A stretch of DNA of 64,000 nucleotides from an uncultured Bacteroidia bacterium (GCA_902768985.1 CACXNA010000007.1:89337-153336); one strand, 5' to 3'. Positions 37,005 to 45,703 are shown, numbered from the stretch's first letter. Made by a program: numbers and translations. Notes: generated by a model not told the origin, from the letters alone.

Positions 37005-38032
37005 TAGTCTTTTACCGCTTTGAGCGCCTCGCGCACCTGCGCCTCGATCTCGTCGCACAGCTCGACATTGTCCCGCAGGAGCTGCTTGAGGGCCGCCTGG
37101 CCCTGGGCGAGCTTCTCGTCCTGGTAGCTGAACCAGCTGCCGCTCTTGTGGATGATGTCGAATTCGACCGCGAGGTCGGCGATCTCAGCCGCGTGGCTGA
37201 TACCCTCGCCGAAGACGATGTCGAACTCCGCCTTCTTGAAAGGCGGGGCCATCTTGTTCTTGACGACCTTGACCTTCGTGCGGTTGCCCGTGGCCTCGTC
37301 GCCGTCCTTGATCTGGGTGGTGCGCCGCACGTCCAGACGGACGGAGGCGTAGAATTTCAGGGCGTTGCCGCCCGTGGTGGTTTCGGGATTGCCGAACATC
37401 ACGCCGATCTTCTCGCGCAGCTGGTTGATAAAGATGCAGCAGGTGTTGGTCTTGGAAATATTGGCCGTCAGCTTGCGCAGGGCCTGCGACATCAGGCGGG
37501 CCTGCAGGCCGACCTTGCTGTCGCCCATCTCGCCCTCGATCTCCGCCTTCGGGGTGAGGGCGGCGACGGAGTCGACCACGATGATGTCGATGGCGCCGCT
37601 GCGGATGAGGTTGTCCGCGATCTCGAGGGCCTGCTCGCCGTTGTCCGGCTGGGAAATCAGCAAGGTGTCGAGGTTCACGCCGAGGGCCTGGGCGTAGGTC
37701 CGGTCGAAGGCGTGCTCCGCGTCGATCATCGCCGCGATGCCGCCCGCCTTCTGCGCCTCCGCGATCGCGTGGATCGCGAGCGTGGTCTTACCGCTGGACT
37801 CGGGACCGTAGATCTCGATAATCCTTCCGCGGGGATAGCCGCCGATGCCGAGCGCATGGTCCAGCGCCACCGAGCCGCTCGGGATCACCTGAACGTCCCA
37901 GTCGGGCTGCTCGCCCAGCTTCATGATCGTGCCCTTGCCATAATCCTTCTCGATCTTGTCGATCGTCGCCTGGAGGGCCTTCAGTTTCGCCGCATTCACC
38001 TCAGCGGCCTTGTTCGTCTCTTCTTTCGCCAT
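37004..38032 (-). CDS. recA: Recombinase A
   Basis: A protein of 342 residues for homologous recombination and SOS induction. Walker [17 protein letters not shown]-like [84 protein letters not shown]: all standard for RecA. No intein is present. It starts about 73 nt below a -7 box, leaving a long leader, and is followed by trpS with a 1-nt overlap. Confidence 0.97.
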   Translation of the reverse strand: MAKEETNKAAEVNAAKLKALQATIDKIEKDYGKGTIMKLGEQPDWDVQVIPSGSVALDHALGIGGYPRGRIIEIYGPESSGKTTLAIHAIAEAQKAGGIAAMIDAEHAFDRTYAQALGVNLDTLLISQPDNGEQALEIADNLIRSGAIDIIVVDSVAALTPKAEIEGEMGDSKVGLQARLMSQALRKLTANISKTNTCCIFINQLREKIGVMFGNPETTTGGNALKFYASVRLDVRRTTQIKDGDEATGNRTKVKVVKNKMAPPFKKAEFDIVFGEGISHAAEIADLAVEFDIIHKSGSWFSYQDEKLAQGQAALKQLLRDNVELCDEIEAQVREALKAVKD

Positions 38033-38105
38033 AGTTAAATGGTTTTAATCGTTAAACATTTTGACAGTTTACCGACTCCTGCCTCGGCAGCTTTTCCAAA
38101 GCAAA

Positions 38106-38113
38106 CAAATATA
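38106..38113 (-). promoter_or_regulatory. -7 box for recA
   Basis: The minus strand reads TATATTTG, about 73 nt above the recA start. No SOS-box-like palindrome was recognised. Confidence 0.5.
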
Positions 38114-38200
38114 CAACTTTTTTCTGGATTCTCCCACTCACCCCTCCACACAAACGCACGCCCCGCACACCTCCCCATGCACGCCGCCCGCCCCTCCCCT

Positions 38201-38296
38201 TCACAAACCCCGTCTCAAACCCCGTCACAAACCCCGTCACAAAACCCATCACAAAACCCGTCACAAACCCCTTCACAAAACCCGTCACAAAACCCG
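38201..38296. repeat. 12-bp tandem array, eight units
   Basis: Eight consecutive copies of TCACAAAACCCG with few substitutions, 96 bp in total, lying directly upstream of the recA promoter. Confidence 0.85.
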
Positions 38297-38344
38297 CGGA
38301 AGCCGCTGCCGTTTTACGTAACTTTCTCGCACACAGCACTTTCC

Positions 38345-38380
38345 GAAAGTAACCAGTCCCCCAGGTCCCCAGTTACTTTC
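38345..38380. repeat. Family C short palindrome, copy 3
   Basis: GAAAGTAACCAGTCCCCCAG with a right arm of CCAGTTACTTTC. Confidence 0.6.
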
Positions 38381-38611
38381 ACAACAAACAGATAGACAAA
38401 CAATTACGCAAAACACCTCCCCTTTCCTTTCTCATCCCCCCGCCCGCTCTGATCTATAATTTATCATCCCACCCAACTCGCTGTGAACTCCCGCAAAACC
38501 CACCCCGCCCCGCCATTTCCCCTCTCTCTCTCCTCCCTCTCTCCCCGAATCTCCCCCTTCTCCCCCGACTCTCCCCGGCACTTTTCCCATTTCTCTCCGC
38601 CTCCCCCATCC

Positions 38612-38724
38612 GCTGTGAGACATAACTAATTATCTAACAGCAAATTAACGTTTTGTACTCCCCCGGAAATCGGGGGAGTACAAAACAGCATTTCCCTGAG
38701 TAACAGCACGTTACAGCTCACAGC
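38612..38724. repeat. Family A nested palindrome, copy 4
   Basis: The most regular copy: outer arms GCTGTGAG and CTCACAGC, second-level CAGC/GCTG-type motifs, and core TTTTGTACTCCCCC and GGGGGAGTACAAAA with loop GGAAATC. Confidence 0.85.
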
Positions 38725-38827
38725 CAAATGGCGGGGAGATGGCAAGGAGATGGCGGGGAGGCGGAGAGGCGGCGGGGAGGCGGAGAGGCGGCGGGGAGAT
38801 GGGAATCGGTGGAAGAAAGGAGGAAAA

Positions 38828-39185
38828 ACGGGCTTCTTTTACTGTTTTAAGCAAATTCCTTAAAATCAGCTACTTGCCAAAGTAACCAGGGACTTAAGGG
38901 CATGGTTACTCTAGTAAAATATTGAGGAATAGAGAGTTACGATAAACGCAGCAAATGGTTCGCGGCGACGGGGAGACGGGAAATGGAGACAGAAAGGAGG
39001 GAGAGCGGGCTTCATTGCTGTTTTAAGCAAATTCCTTAAAATCAGCTACTTGCCAAAGTAACCAGGGACTTGAGGGACCAGTTACTTTAGCAAAACATTA
39101 AAGGATAGGAAGTTACAGAAAACGCTACAACCGGCCAGCAGCGGCAGGGAGACGGAAAATGGCGGAAAAGAGGGGAGAAAGCGGG
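38828..39185. repeat. Imperfect tandem duplication (~177 bp units) with family C palindromes
   Basis: The block GCGGGCTTC...CTGTTTTAAGCAAATTCC...GCCAAAGTAACCAGGGACTT occurs at about 38828 and 39005; a third unit begins at about 39180 and degenerates. Family C palindromes lie at 38878-38911 and 39054-39089. Confidence 0.7.
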
Positions 39186-39255
39186 ATGTTTGGTCCAGGC
39201 TGGGCAGGACGATAGCTGGCAGGAGGCAACTAGTCGTCGGAGGGGTGGGGCCGGG

Positions 39256-39726
39256 CTAGTCTTGTTGGGGATGGGTGAGGCGGTCGATGAGGGGGCGGAG
39301 GGGGTCGTAGTCGTAGCCGCGGGAGAGGGCGAAGCGGATGAGCTTCAGGCGCCCCTGGGGGTCGTCCTGAAGCGTGCGCCACTTCGCCTCGAGCACCTTC
39401 TCGAGCTTGGCGGCGGCGCGGTCGGCGTCGATCTCGCCGAGCGCCTCGACCGCCACCTCGCGGGGCACGCCGCGCGCGAGGAGCGTGGTGCGGATCTTGA
39501 CGGGGCCCCAGCCGGCGAGCGCGGACTTTTCGCGGGCGTAGGCGGCGGCGTAGCGGCGGTCGTCGACGTAGCCCTCGGAAACGAGGGCGGAGACGACCGC
39601 CTCGGCCGCCGCCGCATCGAACTCCAGCCGCTGCAGCGCCTTGCGCCGCACGTCAGCGGTACAGTATTCCCGTTTCGCGCATTGCGCGGAAAGCGCGTCG
39701 AAAACCTGTTTCTCCCGTTCCGTCAT
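39256..39726 (-). CDS. recX: RecX-family regulatory protein
   Basis: A protein of 156 residues that modulates RecA filaments. The three-helix repeat pattern of RecX is visible: RKALQRLEFDAAAAEAVVSALVSEGYVDDRRYAAAYAREKSALAGWGPVKIRTTLLARGVPREVAVEAL. The start MTEREKQVF at 39726 is chosen; the longer frame upstream is antisense noise inside the patatin gene. It lies 4 nt after the patatin-barrel gene stop. The distance to recA is only 1.2 kb, with the repeat region between them. Confidence 0.88.
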   Translation of the reverse strand: MTEREKQVFDALSAQCAKREYCTADVRRKALQRLEFDAAAAEAVVSALVSEGYVDDRRYAAAYAREKSALAGWGPVKIRTTLLARGVPREVAVEALGEIDADRAAAKLEKVLEAKWRTLQDDPQGRLKLIRFALSRGYDYDPLRPLIDRLTHPQQD

Positions 39727-39730
39727 AGAC

Positions 39731-42193
39731 TTAGAAATCAAATCCCAGCGAAATGTACGCGCCCCACTTGTGGATGTTGGACCAGTGGACATTGAGCTTG
39801 ATCGGCCCGACGATCGTGTCATACGCCGCGCCCACGCCGAAGGCCCACACGTCGGGCCGCAGGTCCTTGACCAGGGACACGAACTTGTTGTCGTACTGCA
39901 TCGCACCCGCTAAAGCGCTGACGTAGAGGTTCCCCAGCGGATTCCACCGCGCCTCCACGACCGTGTCGAGGAGATAGTCGCCGGTGGCGAGCAGGGTGTT
40001 CACCCCAAAGAACGGCACCTGGTCCTCGGCATAGCGCCCGGCCAGCACGCCACCGGCGTAGTTGGTGTGAAACAGGCCGTCCACCACCTCCTCGCCGAAG
40101 TGCGAGATGCCGCGCACCCGCACGTCGGGCAGCAGCGTCCAGTTCCCGCCAAGCGGGACGGCGATCTTGAAGTCCACGCCGGTCGTCAGCACCGGCGTGA
40201 AATTGGACACCCCCGGGCGGATGAAATCGTAGTCCGCGCGCAGCCGCAGGGACAGGCCGCGCCGCGGGAAATTGATATCGTCGAAGGTATACAGGACACC
40301 CTGCAGATAGGGACCGATATAATTGGAAGACAGTGAGATACCATGCTCCTGCAGGGAGCGCGCAAAGGGCGTATTCGGCGAAAGGATATACGCCTTGTGG
40401 GCGATGCCCGCGCGGATATCCATCCGCGTCCAGTTCAGCCCGGAGATGAAGAACTCCTCGCGGTGCGTCATGTAAGAAATGTCGTACTTGAGCTTGTCGT
40501 CGTAGGCGCCGAGCTGCCCGCGGTAGCGGGCCAGCGACGCCGAGACATTGAGGGTCGGGAGATCGTTCAAATCGAGGGCGTAGTGCGCCGTGAACCGGAG
40601 GTTCTGGCCGATCCGCGCGCGGAAATCCACCTTCGAGCCGGACAGGCGGTGCGTGTTCAGGCCGATGCCGACCAGCAGCGAGGCGCCGTCCATCGTATCC
40701 GCGCGGAGGCCGAGTCCGAAGGAGTGCACCGGCGCGGGGGTGCAATGGAAAACAAGCCTGTACGGCGCCTCCGCGCCATACAGGGAATAGGTCACCGTCT
40801 CGAAGGCCCCGGAGGCCTGCAGGCGGCTCATCGCCGCGTCGATGGCCTCCTTATCCAGCGGGACGGAAACGTCCAGCCCGGTGAGGCGGGCGACGCGCCT
40901 CGAGTCGGCATCGGAGATGCCATCGTACTCGATGGCGCTCAGCCGCACCGGCTGCTTCGCGAGGTCCACGGCGCGGGCGTGCGACGCGGCTTTTGCGTTC
41001 CGGCCCACCTTCGCCTGAACGGCGAGGAGGCCGTCCCGCTGCGCCGCCGCGGCGCGGTACCCCCGCGCCAACATCGTATCCACCGCTTCGCGGTTGAAAC
41101 TCAGCATGTTGTATTCGTGGATATCCGGCTTGATGAACACGTCGCTCTTGCCGACATTCTTATTAAAAGAATCCGAGCCGAGCATCGAAATGAACTGCCC
41201 GAGGATATCCCCTATGTTGTTGATCTCCTCATAATCCGGCCGCGCGTCGGACAGCTCGATGCCGATCAGGTAATCGACGCCGACCGCCCGGGCGATGTCC
41301 GCCGGGAAATTGTTACGCACGCCGCCGTCCACCAGCACCATGCGCCCGGTGCGCACCGGGTCGAAGAGGCCGGGGATCGACATCGTCGAACGCATCGCCG
41401 TGGTGATGGAGCCGCTGCCCCAGTTCTTCGCCTTCGAGCTCACCATGTCGCCCGCCACACACACGAACGGCATCGGCAGCTTCGAGAAGGAAATGCTGTC
41501 CTGGTAGCCCACGGACATGCTTGACAGCAAATTATTTACATTGAATCCGTACGCGTACCCGGACGGCAGCGAATTCATCAGGCTCGCCGCGCCGGCGCGG
41601 GTTTGCCCCCGCTCGCCGATCTCCTTGCGGACCCGCTCGCGGAAGCGGAATTCCACCTTCTCCCCCTCCCCCTTCGGGTAATGGAAGGGGAATGAGAGCA
41701 GGTAGGTCGCGCGGTTCATCTTCGCCTGAAAGGGAATGTATTCCGGCGCCACGCGGTCCGTCAGCATCACGCTCCAGTCCTGGCTCTGAAAGAGCTCCTC
41801 GAGGTCGGCGGCGCGGTAGCCCAGGGCGTAGAAGCCGCCGACCAGGCCGCCGATGCTGGTGCCGCAGACGAAGTCGATGGGAATTCCCATTTCCTCGATA
41901 TACTTCAGCGCGCCCACCTCGGCGGCTCCTTTCGCGCCGCCGCCGGAGAGCACCACGCCCACGATGGGGCGCTTCTGCGCGCTGCGCACGCGGTTCAGTT
42001 GCTGGCGGATCTCCCGGATCACCTTGGCGTCGGCGGCAGGGTCCACGCTGTCCGCCGACAGGCCGTTGGGGTAGGTCTGCGCGTTCACATTTCCTGCGAG
42101 CAGCAGGAGGGCTAATCCGAAGAAGTATGCTGCCCGGCGAGCATCCCGCACGCGGCCAGGATGTCTTCGCCGCGCGAAGATCGAATAGTGCAT
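39731..42193 (-). CDS. Patatin-like phospholipase with POTRA and outer-membrane beta-barrel
   Basis: A protein of 820 residues. A signal peptide (YFFGLALLLLAGNVNA) is followed by a patatin domain (about 65-340): oxyanion loop VVLSGGGAKGAAEVG, nucleophile elbow CGTSIGGLVGG and catalytic Asp in LVDGGVRNNFP. Next come a POTRA-like segment (IEYDGISDADSRRVARLTGL) and a C-terminal 16-stranded-type barrel ending ISLGFDF with a terminal Phe. This is the type Vd (PlpD-like) layout. The ATG at 42193 implies an 82-nt overlap with the end of rlmN; a start further upstream cannot be excluded. Confidence 0.88.
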   Translation of the reverse strand: MHYSIFARRRHPGRVRDARRAAYFFGLALLLLAGNVNAQTYPNGLSADSVDPAADAKVIREIRQQLNRVRSAQKRPIVGVVLSGGGAKGAAEVGALKYIEEMGIPIDFVCGTSIGGLVGGFYALGYRAADLEELFQSQDWSVMLTDRVAPEYIPFQAKMNRATYLLSFPFHYPKGEGEKVEFRFRERVRKEIGERGQTRAGAASLMNSLPSGYAYGFNVNNLLSSMSVGYQDSISFSKLPMPFVCVAGDMVSSKAKNWGSGSITTAMRSTMSIPGLFDPVRTGRMVLVDGGVRNNFPADIARAVGVDYLIGIELSDARPDYEEINNIGDILGQFISMLGSDSFNKNVGKSDVFIKPDIHEYNMLSFNREAVDTMLARGYRAAAAQRDGLLAVQAKVGRNAKAASHARAVDLAKQPVRLSAIEYDGISDADSRRVARLTGLDVSVPLDKEAIDAAMSRLQASGAFETVTYSLYGAEAPYRLVFHCTPAPVHSFGLGLRADTMDGASLLVGIGLNTHRLSGSKVDFRARIGQNLRFTAHYALDLNDLPTLNVSASLARYRGQLGAYDDKLKYDISYMTHREEFFISGLNWTRMDIRAGIAHKAYILSPNTPFARSLQEHGISLSSNYIGPYLQGVLYTFDDINFPRRGLSLRLRADYDFIRPGVSNFTPVLTTGVDFKIAVPLGGNWTLLPDVRVRGISHFGEEVVDGLFHTNYAGGVLAGRYAEDQVPFFGVNTLLATGDYLLDTVVEARWNPLGNLYVSALAGAMQYDNKFVSLVKDLRPDVWAFGVGAAYDTIVGPIKLNVHWSNIHKWGAYISLGFDF

Positions 42194-43263
42194 AGGACTT
42201 GATGGTTGTTTAGGCGGTCCCGGAAGGCCTCCATCGCCGCGTCGGTGGCGCAGTCGTAGGGGAAATCCGGAATCTTGTGGAATCGTATCAGGTTCACGCG
42301 GCACTCCAGGCCCCGCAGCAGGCGGATGAGCGCGTCTGCGTGGCGCTTGTCGTCGTTGAACCCCTTGAACATCGTATACTCAAAGCTCACGCGGCGCTGG
42401 CCGCTGAAGTCGTACTGTCTGATCAGGTCGAGCACCTCCCGGATGTCCCAGGCCTTCTGGGCGGGCATCATCTGCAGGCGCTCCTCCGGGAAAGGATTAT
42501 GCAGGCTGACCGCCAAATGGCAACGCTGCTCGTCGAGGTAGCGCTTCAGCGTCGGCAGCACGCCGATCGTGCTGACGGTCACGCGCTTGGGGCTCCAGGC
42601 GAAGCCCCACGGCGCCGTCAGCACCTCGATGGCGCGGCTGACGGCCGCGTAATTATCCAGCGGCTCACCCATCCCCATAAACACGGTATTGGTGAGCTCC
42701 GCCGCCTCGTCGATGCTGAGAAACTGATTCAGAATATCCGCCGCCTCCAACTGCCCATGGAACCCATGCCGCCCCGTCATACAGAACTTGCACCCCATCT
42801 TACACCCCGCCTGCGAACTCACGCACAGCGTCCTCCTCTCCTCCTCCGGAATCATGACAGCTTCGACAAACTCCGCCTTCTCCTGTCCTTCGATCCTCTC
42901 CCCTCCCCGGCAGCTATCCATTTTATTTGGTGCAGCCATTTCTCCCTCTACAGCAAGACCGTCTCCATGTTGATTAAGAGCCGAGCCCCCCTCTGTTTTC
43001 CCAGCGGGATGAACTTCAAATAGATATTTTTTTGTTCCGTCTGTGGAGATTGAACTGCCGACGGGGGCGCTGATGCCGAGATCGTATTTTTCTGCAAGGG
43101 CCTCTTTTGCTGCTTTCGAGATATTAACCATCCGGTCCCAGGATGTAGCCCGTTTGGCATACAGCCAGTCGGCGAGCTGCGCGCCCACGAAACCCTTCAG
43201 CCCGCAGCTCACCGCGGCCTGCTTCAGCTCCTCGAGCGTCATCCCCAGCAGTTTCTCTTTCAT
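42112..43263 (-). CDS. rlmN: 23S rRNA/tRNA adenine-C2 methyltransferase with an unusual insertion
   Basis: A radical-SAM enzyme of 383 residues that methylates A2503 of 23S rRNA and A37 of some tRNAs. The cluster motif CKMGCKFC (Cys154, Cys158, Cys161), FMGMGEPLDNY, STIGVLPTLKRY and SFEYTMFKGFNDD are all normal. Between TKKYLFEV and EFVEAVMIPEEERRTLCVSSQAGC an extra stretch of about 45 residues (about 84-130) is present where the family normally has only a few residues; its DNA (42888-43015) is less GC-rich and looks like captured intergenic sequence. The start MKEKLLG lies 5 nt after a -7 box, so the mRNA is probably leaderless. Confidence 0.93.
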   Translation of the reverse strand: MKEKLLGMTLEELKQAAVSCGLKGFVGAQLADWLYAKRATSWDRMVNISKAAKEALAEKYDLGISAPVGSSISTDGTKKYLFEVHPAGKTEGGSALNQHGDGLAVEGEMAAPNKMDSCRGGERIEGQEKAEFVEAVMIPEEERRTLCVSSQAGCKMGCKFCMTGRHGFHGQLEAADILNQFLSIDEAAELTNTVFMGMGEPLDNYAAVSRAIEVLTAPWGFAWSPKRVTVSTIGVLPTLKRYLDEQRCHLAVSLHNPFPEERLQMMPAQKAWDIREVLDLIRQYDFSGQRRVSFEYTMFKGFNDDKRHADALIRLLRGLECRVNLIRFHKIPDFPYDCATDAAMEAFRDRLNNHQVLCTIRSSRGEDILAACGMLAGQHTSSD

Positions 43264-43268
43264 CGCCA

Positions 43269-43276
43269 CAAATTTA
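43269..43276 (-). promoter_or_regulatory. -7 box for rlmN
   Basis: The minus strand reads TAAATTTG, only 5 nt before the ATG at 43263. Confidence 0.55.
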
Positions 43277-43375
43277 GTAAAAAACCCGCAAAGCTCGCCG
43301 CTCTCCCCACAACTTCCCAAACAACGCTCCCCCTCTCTCTCCTCCCCCACATCTTCCCCTCCTCTCCCCTTTTCG

Positions 43376-43488
43376 CTGTGAGCTATAACTCACTATCCCT
43401 CAGCCATTTACAACTTTGTACTCCCCCAAAATCCGGGGGAGTACAAATCAGCAACTCCCAATCCATCAATCTCTTACTGCTCACAGAA
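43376..43488. repeat. Family A nested palindrome, copy 5 (left flank of the RAYT gene)
   Basis: Outer arms GCTGTGAG and CTCACAG; core TTTGTACTCCCCC and GGGGGAGTACAAA. The right outer arm overlaps the last codons (CEQ-stop) of the transposase gene. Confidence 0.85.
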
Positions 43489-44436
43489 AAAAAAGCCATT
43501 CAGCGTCGCCCTCCCAAAAGGCCGGTGCAAAAACTTGGCTACCTGCAGATCCGTCGCCCCGGTTTTGCCCTGCAGCGTCCTCCCTATCTCCTCTATCCTC
43601 GACGCCGACAGATTCCACAATGGGAATCCCGGTTTCAGCAACCCGGCCCGTCCCGCCGCAACACACATCTCCCGATACGGCACATCTGACCACTTATCAT
43701 GCTCCTCCTTAACCCCAAACTCCCGCCCCTTCGTCGCATCCACCGTTTTCACCATACCCGACAGACCGCCAAACAACTTGCTGCCCCCTTTCACATCTAA
43801 ATAGAAATACCGGTGGATGATATAGTCCGTCAACTGCCACCGCTCCTCATCGTTCAAACCCTCAAACAAGCGACGCAGCATAACATAACCCAGATACCTT
43901 CCGCAACGAAATTCCATATCCACCTCCTTCAGCGCGTCCCGCAGCGCCCACCGGCACTGGCTCAACATCGGCTTCGCCGAGAACGGGAACGCATTATCGT
44001 AATACGCCAGGAACGTCCACCTGTCCTCAATCGCGCGCCGGACCAACCTCTTCTCTACCGGATTATTAAAAACATACACCAGCGCCGAACGTTTGTCCTT
44101 CTCGGAGGACATCGCCGCACTGCCGAACGGCCCCTCGAAGAGACGCCCCTGCCGCCCCGTCTCCTCATTGTACTCCCGGGTAAAAATACTGTTGAGATCG
44201 TGCTCAAACGCAATCAACTGTGAAGGATCCGCCGCCGCGACCACATCGTGCGTATGCGTAAACATATGGCAGGACGCCTGTATCGGCAGATTGTGCCGGC
44301 GCGCGACGACGGATTCAACAGTATAATAAACCAAATGATCTGCAACACGATAGAACAACACGCCGCCATCCACCGTTCTTTTGTAGACATGCTGATAAGA
44401 CCCTTCCGGCGTCCTCCGTTTAATTTCGTTTTTCAC
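43474..44436 (-). CDS. REP-associated tyrosine transposase (RAYT)-like protein
   Basis: A protein of 320 residues with the Y1-HUH transposase (IS200-related) plan in its first 130 residues: YQHVYKRTVDGGVLFY, an HxH motif in MFTHTHDVV (His61, His63), REYNEETGRQGRLFEGPFGS (candidate nucleophile Tyr89) and YVFNNPVEKRLVRRAIEDRW, matching the RAYT pattern FN..G..G.lf...f and Y...NP. A long C-terminal region of unknown type follows. The start is GTG at 44436. The gene is bracketed by family A palindromes whose outer arms overlap or touch both its ends, the arrangement expected of a RAYT with its REP substrates. The hydrophobic residue of HUH is Thr here. Confidence 0.75.
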   Translation of the reverse strand: MKNEIKRRTPEGSYQHVYKRTVDGGVLFYRVADHLVYYTVESVVARRHNLPIQASCHMFTHTHDVVAAADPSQLIAFEHDLNSIFTREYNEETGRQGRLFEGPFGSAAMSSEKDKRSALVYVFNNPVEKRLVRRAIEDRWTFLAYYDNAFPFSAKPMLSQCRWALRDALKEVDMEFRCGRYLGYVMLRRLFEGLNDEERWQLTDYIIHRYFYLDVKGGSKLFGGLSGMVKTVDATKGREFGVKEEHDKWSDVPYREMCVAAGRAGLLKPGFPLWNLSASRIEEIGRTLQGKTGATDLQVAKFLHRPFGRATLNGFFFCEQ

Positions 44437-44548
44437 TTGTGAGTTAGATTAGATTGATTAATAGATTATTATCGATTTATACTCCCCCTGAAAACGGGAG
44501 AGTTCAAAATAGCATCTCGCTGTGTATAAGCAACATACAGTTCACAGC
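44436..44548. repeat. Family A nested palindrome, copy 6 (right flank of the RAYT gene)
   Basis: A diverged copy: outer arms CTTGTGAG and TTCACAGC, core TTATACTCCCCC and CGGGAGAGTTCAAA. It abuts the GTG start of the transposase gene. Confidence 0.75.
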
Positions 44549-44589
44549 AGCGGCGGCGACAACGGCAGCAGCAGCGCCCAGCGGCAGCC

Positions 44590-45621
44590 TTACGGCGGCG
44601 CGATGGCGCAGCGCGCGAGGCGGGCGGCGTCCTCCGGCGGGAGGATGCCCGCCTCCCCCAGCGCCGCCACCGTCCACCCCTCCCGCGGCGTGTGCTCGCG
44701 GAACAGCACGATCGACCGCGCCGCCTGCCGCGAGCGGATGTACGGGTGCCGCTGCAGCGAATCCGCCGGCAGCGACCACAGCGCGAACGGCGCTGGCGGC
44801 GAGCAGCAAACGAGGTCCGCGAGCGCGTCAAACTTCTCACGGTCAAATCGATAGATATCCATCAGCTGCTCCGCAAATGAATACCCGCCCAGCTCCGCGC
44901 GGTACTCCAGGATGCGCTTCGCGTACCACGCCCCGATCCCGGGAAGGTCGTCCAGCGCGGCCGAATCCGCGCGATTCAGGTCGACCTTCGGAATATCGAT
45001 GAACCCCTCGAGGCGCCGGTACACCGAGTCGGCAACGACAAACGACTTCGCGAAATCCGCCTTCCGGCGAAATCGTCCCCCGCTCGCCCGGTACCGGTCG
45101 AGCGCCGCCGCCTGCTTCTCACTGAACCCCAACCGGATTAGATCCTCCACCGACACGGTGTTCGGATCAAACCGGAAACTCTCCACCCGCCGCGTCTCCC
45201 GTCGGTACGCCTCCACATACTCCGAATGCGAGGAGTTTCTTCTTTCACTATAATTGCCGTTCTGATGCACCTGTCCTGAGTTCCGTTTTTTTCCAGACGC
45301 GGAGGAAGTAGCCGTTCCGGGAGTCGCCTCGCCAGACCGTAGCCACCCTCGGCTTCGTAAGAGGGAGGGGCCCGCTTCCGAAGGAAGTGGGAGGGGTCCG
45401 GCATCGCCGGACGTCTGGCGAGGCGAGCTCCCGAACGGCTCTTCCGCGTCACTATAATAAACAAATACAGTATCGGGCCTGTCCCGGTTAGCCTCCAGCC
45501 GGAGCTTCCCCGCCCGGGTCATGAACAGCGCCGCCTGATACCCGACAACCAAAAAGGCCAGGGCAATCGCCCCCACCTTGAACACCGCCGCCGACGGCTT
45601 ATTCTTCTCGTCATCTTTCAT
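44590..45621 (-). CDS. Membrane-anchored helix-hairpin-helix protein (ComEA-like) with a palindromic insertion
   Basis: A protein of 343 residues. One membrane helix (about 15-34, VGAIALAFLVVGYQAALF) precedes three or more helix-hairpin-helix units (NTVSVEDLIRLGFSEKQAAALDRYR, KVDLNRADSAALDDLPGIGAWYAKRILEYR, ...HPYIRSRQAARSIVLFREH), as in ComEA-type DNA-binding proteins of Bacteroidetes. Residues of about 61-104 are encoded by a 131-bp near-perfect palindrome (45310-45440) lying in the linker. The DNA-uptake role is only an analogy. It has a structured leader directly upstream. Confidence 0.82.
   Translation of the reverse strand: MKDDEKNKPSAAVFKVGAIALAFLVVGYQAALFMTRAGKLRLEANRDRPDTVFVYYSDAEEPFGSSPRQTSGDAGPLPLPSEAGPSLLRSRGWLRSGEATPGTATSSASGKKRNSGQVHQNGNYSERRNSSHSEYVEAYRRETRRVESFRFDPNTVSVEDLIRLGFSEKQAAALDRYRASGGRFRRKADFAKSFVVADSVYRRLEGFIDIPKVDLNRADSAALDDLPGIGAWYAKRILEYRAELGGYSFAEQLMDIYRFDREKFDALADLVCCSPPAPFALWSLPADSLQRHPYIRSRQAARSIVLFREHTPREGWTVAALGEAGILPPEDAARLARCAIAPP
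45310..45440. repeat. 131-bp palindrome within the helix-hairpin-helix gene
   Basis: 28-nt arms starting AGCCGTTCCGGGAGTCGCCT (45310) and GTCTGGCGAGGCGAGCTCCC (45413) are reverse complements with few differences. An inner hairpin CGCTTCC/GGAAGTG lies between. It is fully translated in frame. Confidence 0.8.
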
Positions 45622-45632
45622 AGTTCAAAAGA

Positions 45633-45703
45633 ACCGGGGCCTTCATCCAATTTGATGAAACATGCTAAACTTAAAGTATGGAAAGGCCGAATCGGGCCCC
45701 GGT
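45633..45703 (-). ncRNA. Possible structured leader of the helix-hairpin-helix gene
   Basis: ACCGGGGCC (45633-45641) and GGCCCCGGT (45695-45703) form a perfect 9-bp closing stem around smaller hairpins (TTCATC/GATGAA; CATGC/GTATG; GGCC/GGCC), a multibranch shape of 71 nt ending 12 nt from the start codon. It does not fit a tRNA (no T-loop consensus). A regulatory leader or an unrecognised palindrome is possible. Confidence 0.35.

Larger units (their letters stand above)
38033..39255. other. 1.2-kb repeat-rich intergenic region upstream of recA
   Basis: No gene was found. Contents in order: recA leader and -7 box, a 12-bp tandem array (38201-38296), a family C palindrome (38345-38380), pyrimidine-rich tract (38500-38600), family A copy 4 (38612-38724), short GGCGGGGAGGCGGAGA direct repeats (38730-38800), and an imperfect tandem duplication of about 177 bp (38828-39180) each carrying a family C palindrome. 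Confidence 0.75.

Noticed and set aside
38201-38296. CRISPR array
   Set aside because: Units are 12 bp and directly adjacent with no spacers; no cas genes nearby.
38052-38339. Minus-strand frame translating to a GFVTGFVKG repeat
   Set aside because: It is a translation of the 12-bp tandem array in the recA leader region; no start region or homology pattern supports a protein.
45633-45703. tRNA gene
   Set aside because: The size and closing stem suggested it, but there is no T-loop consensus, no proper anticodon arm and the acceptor stem is 9 bp.
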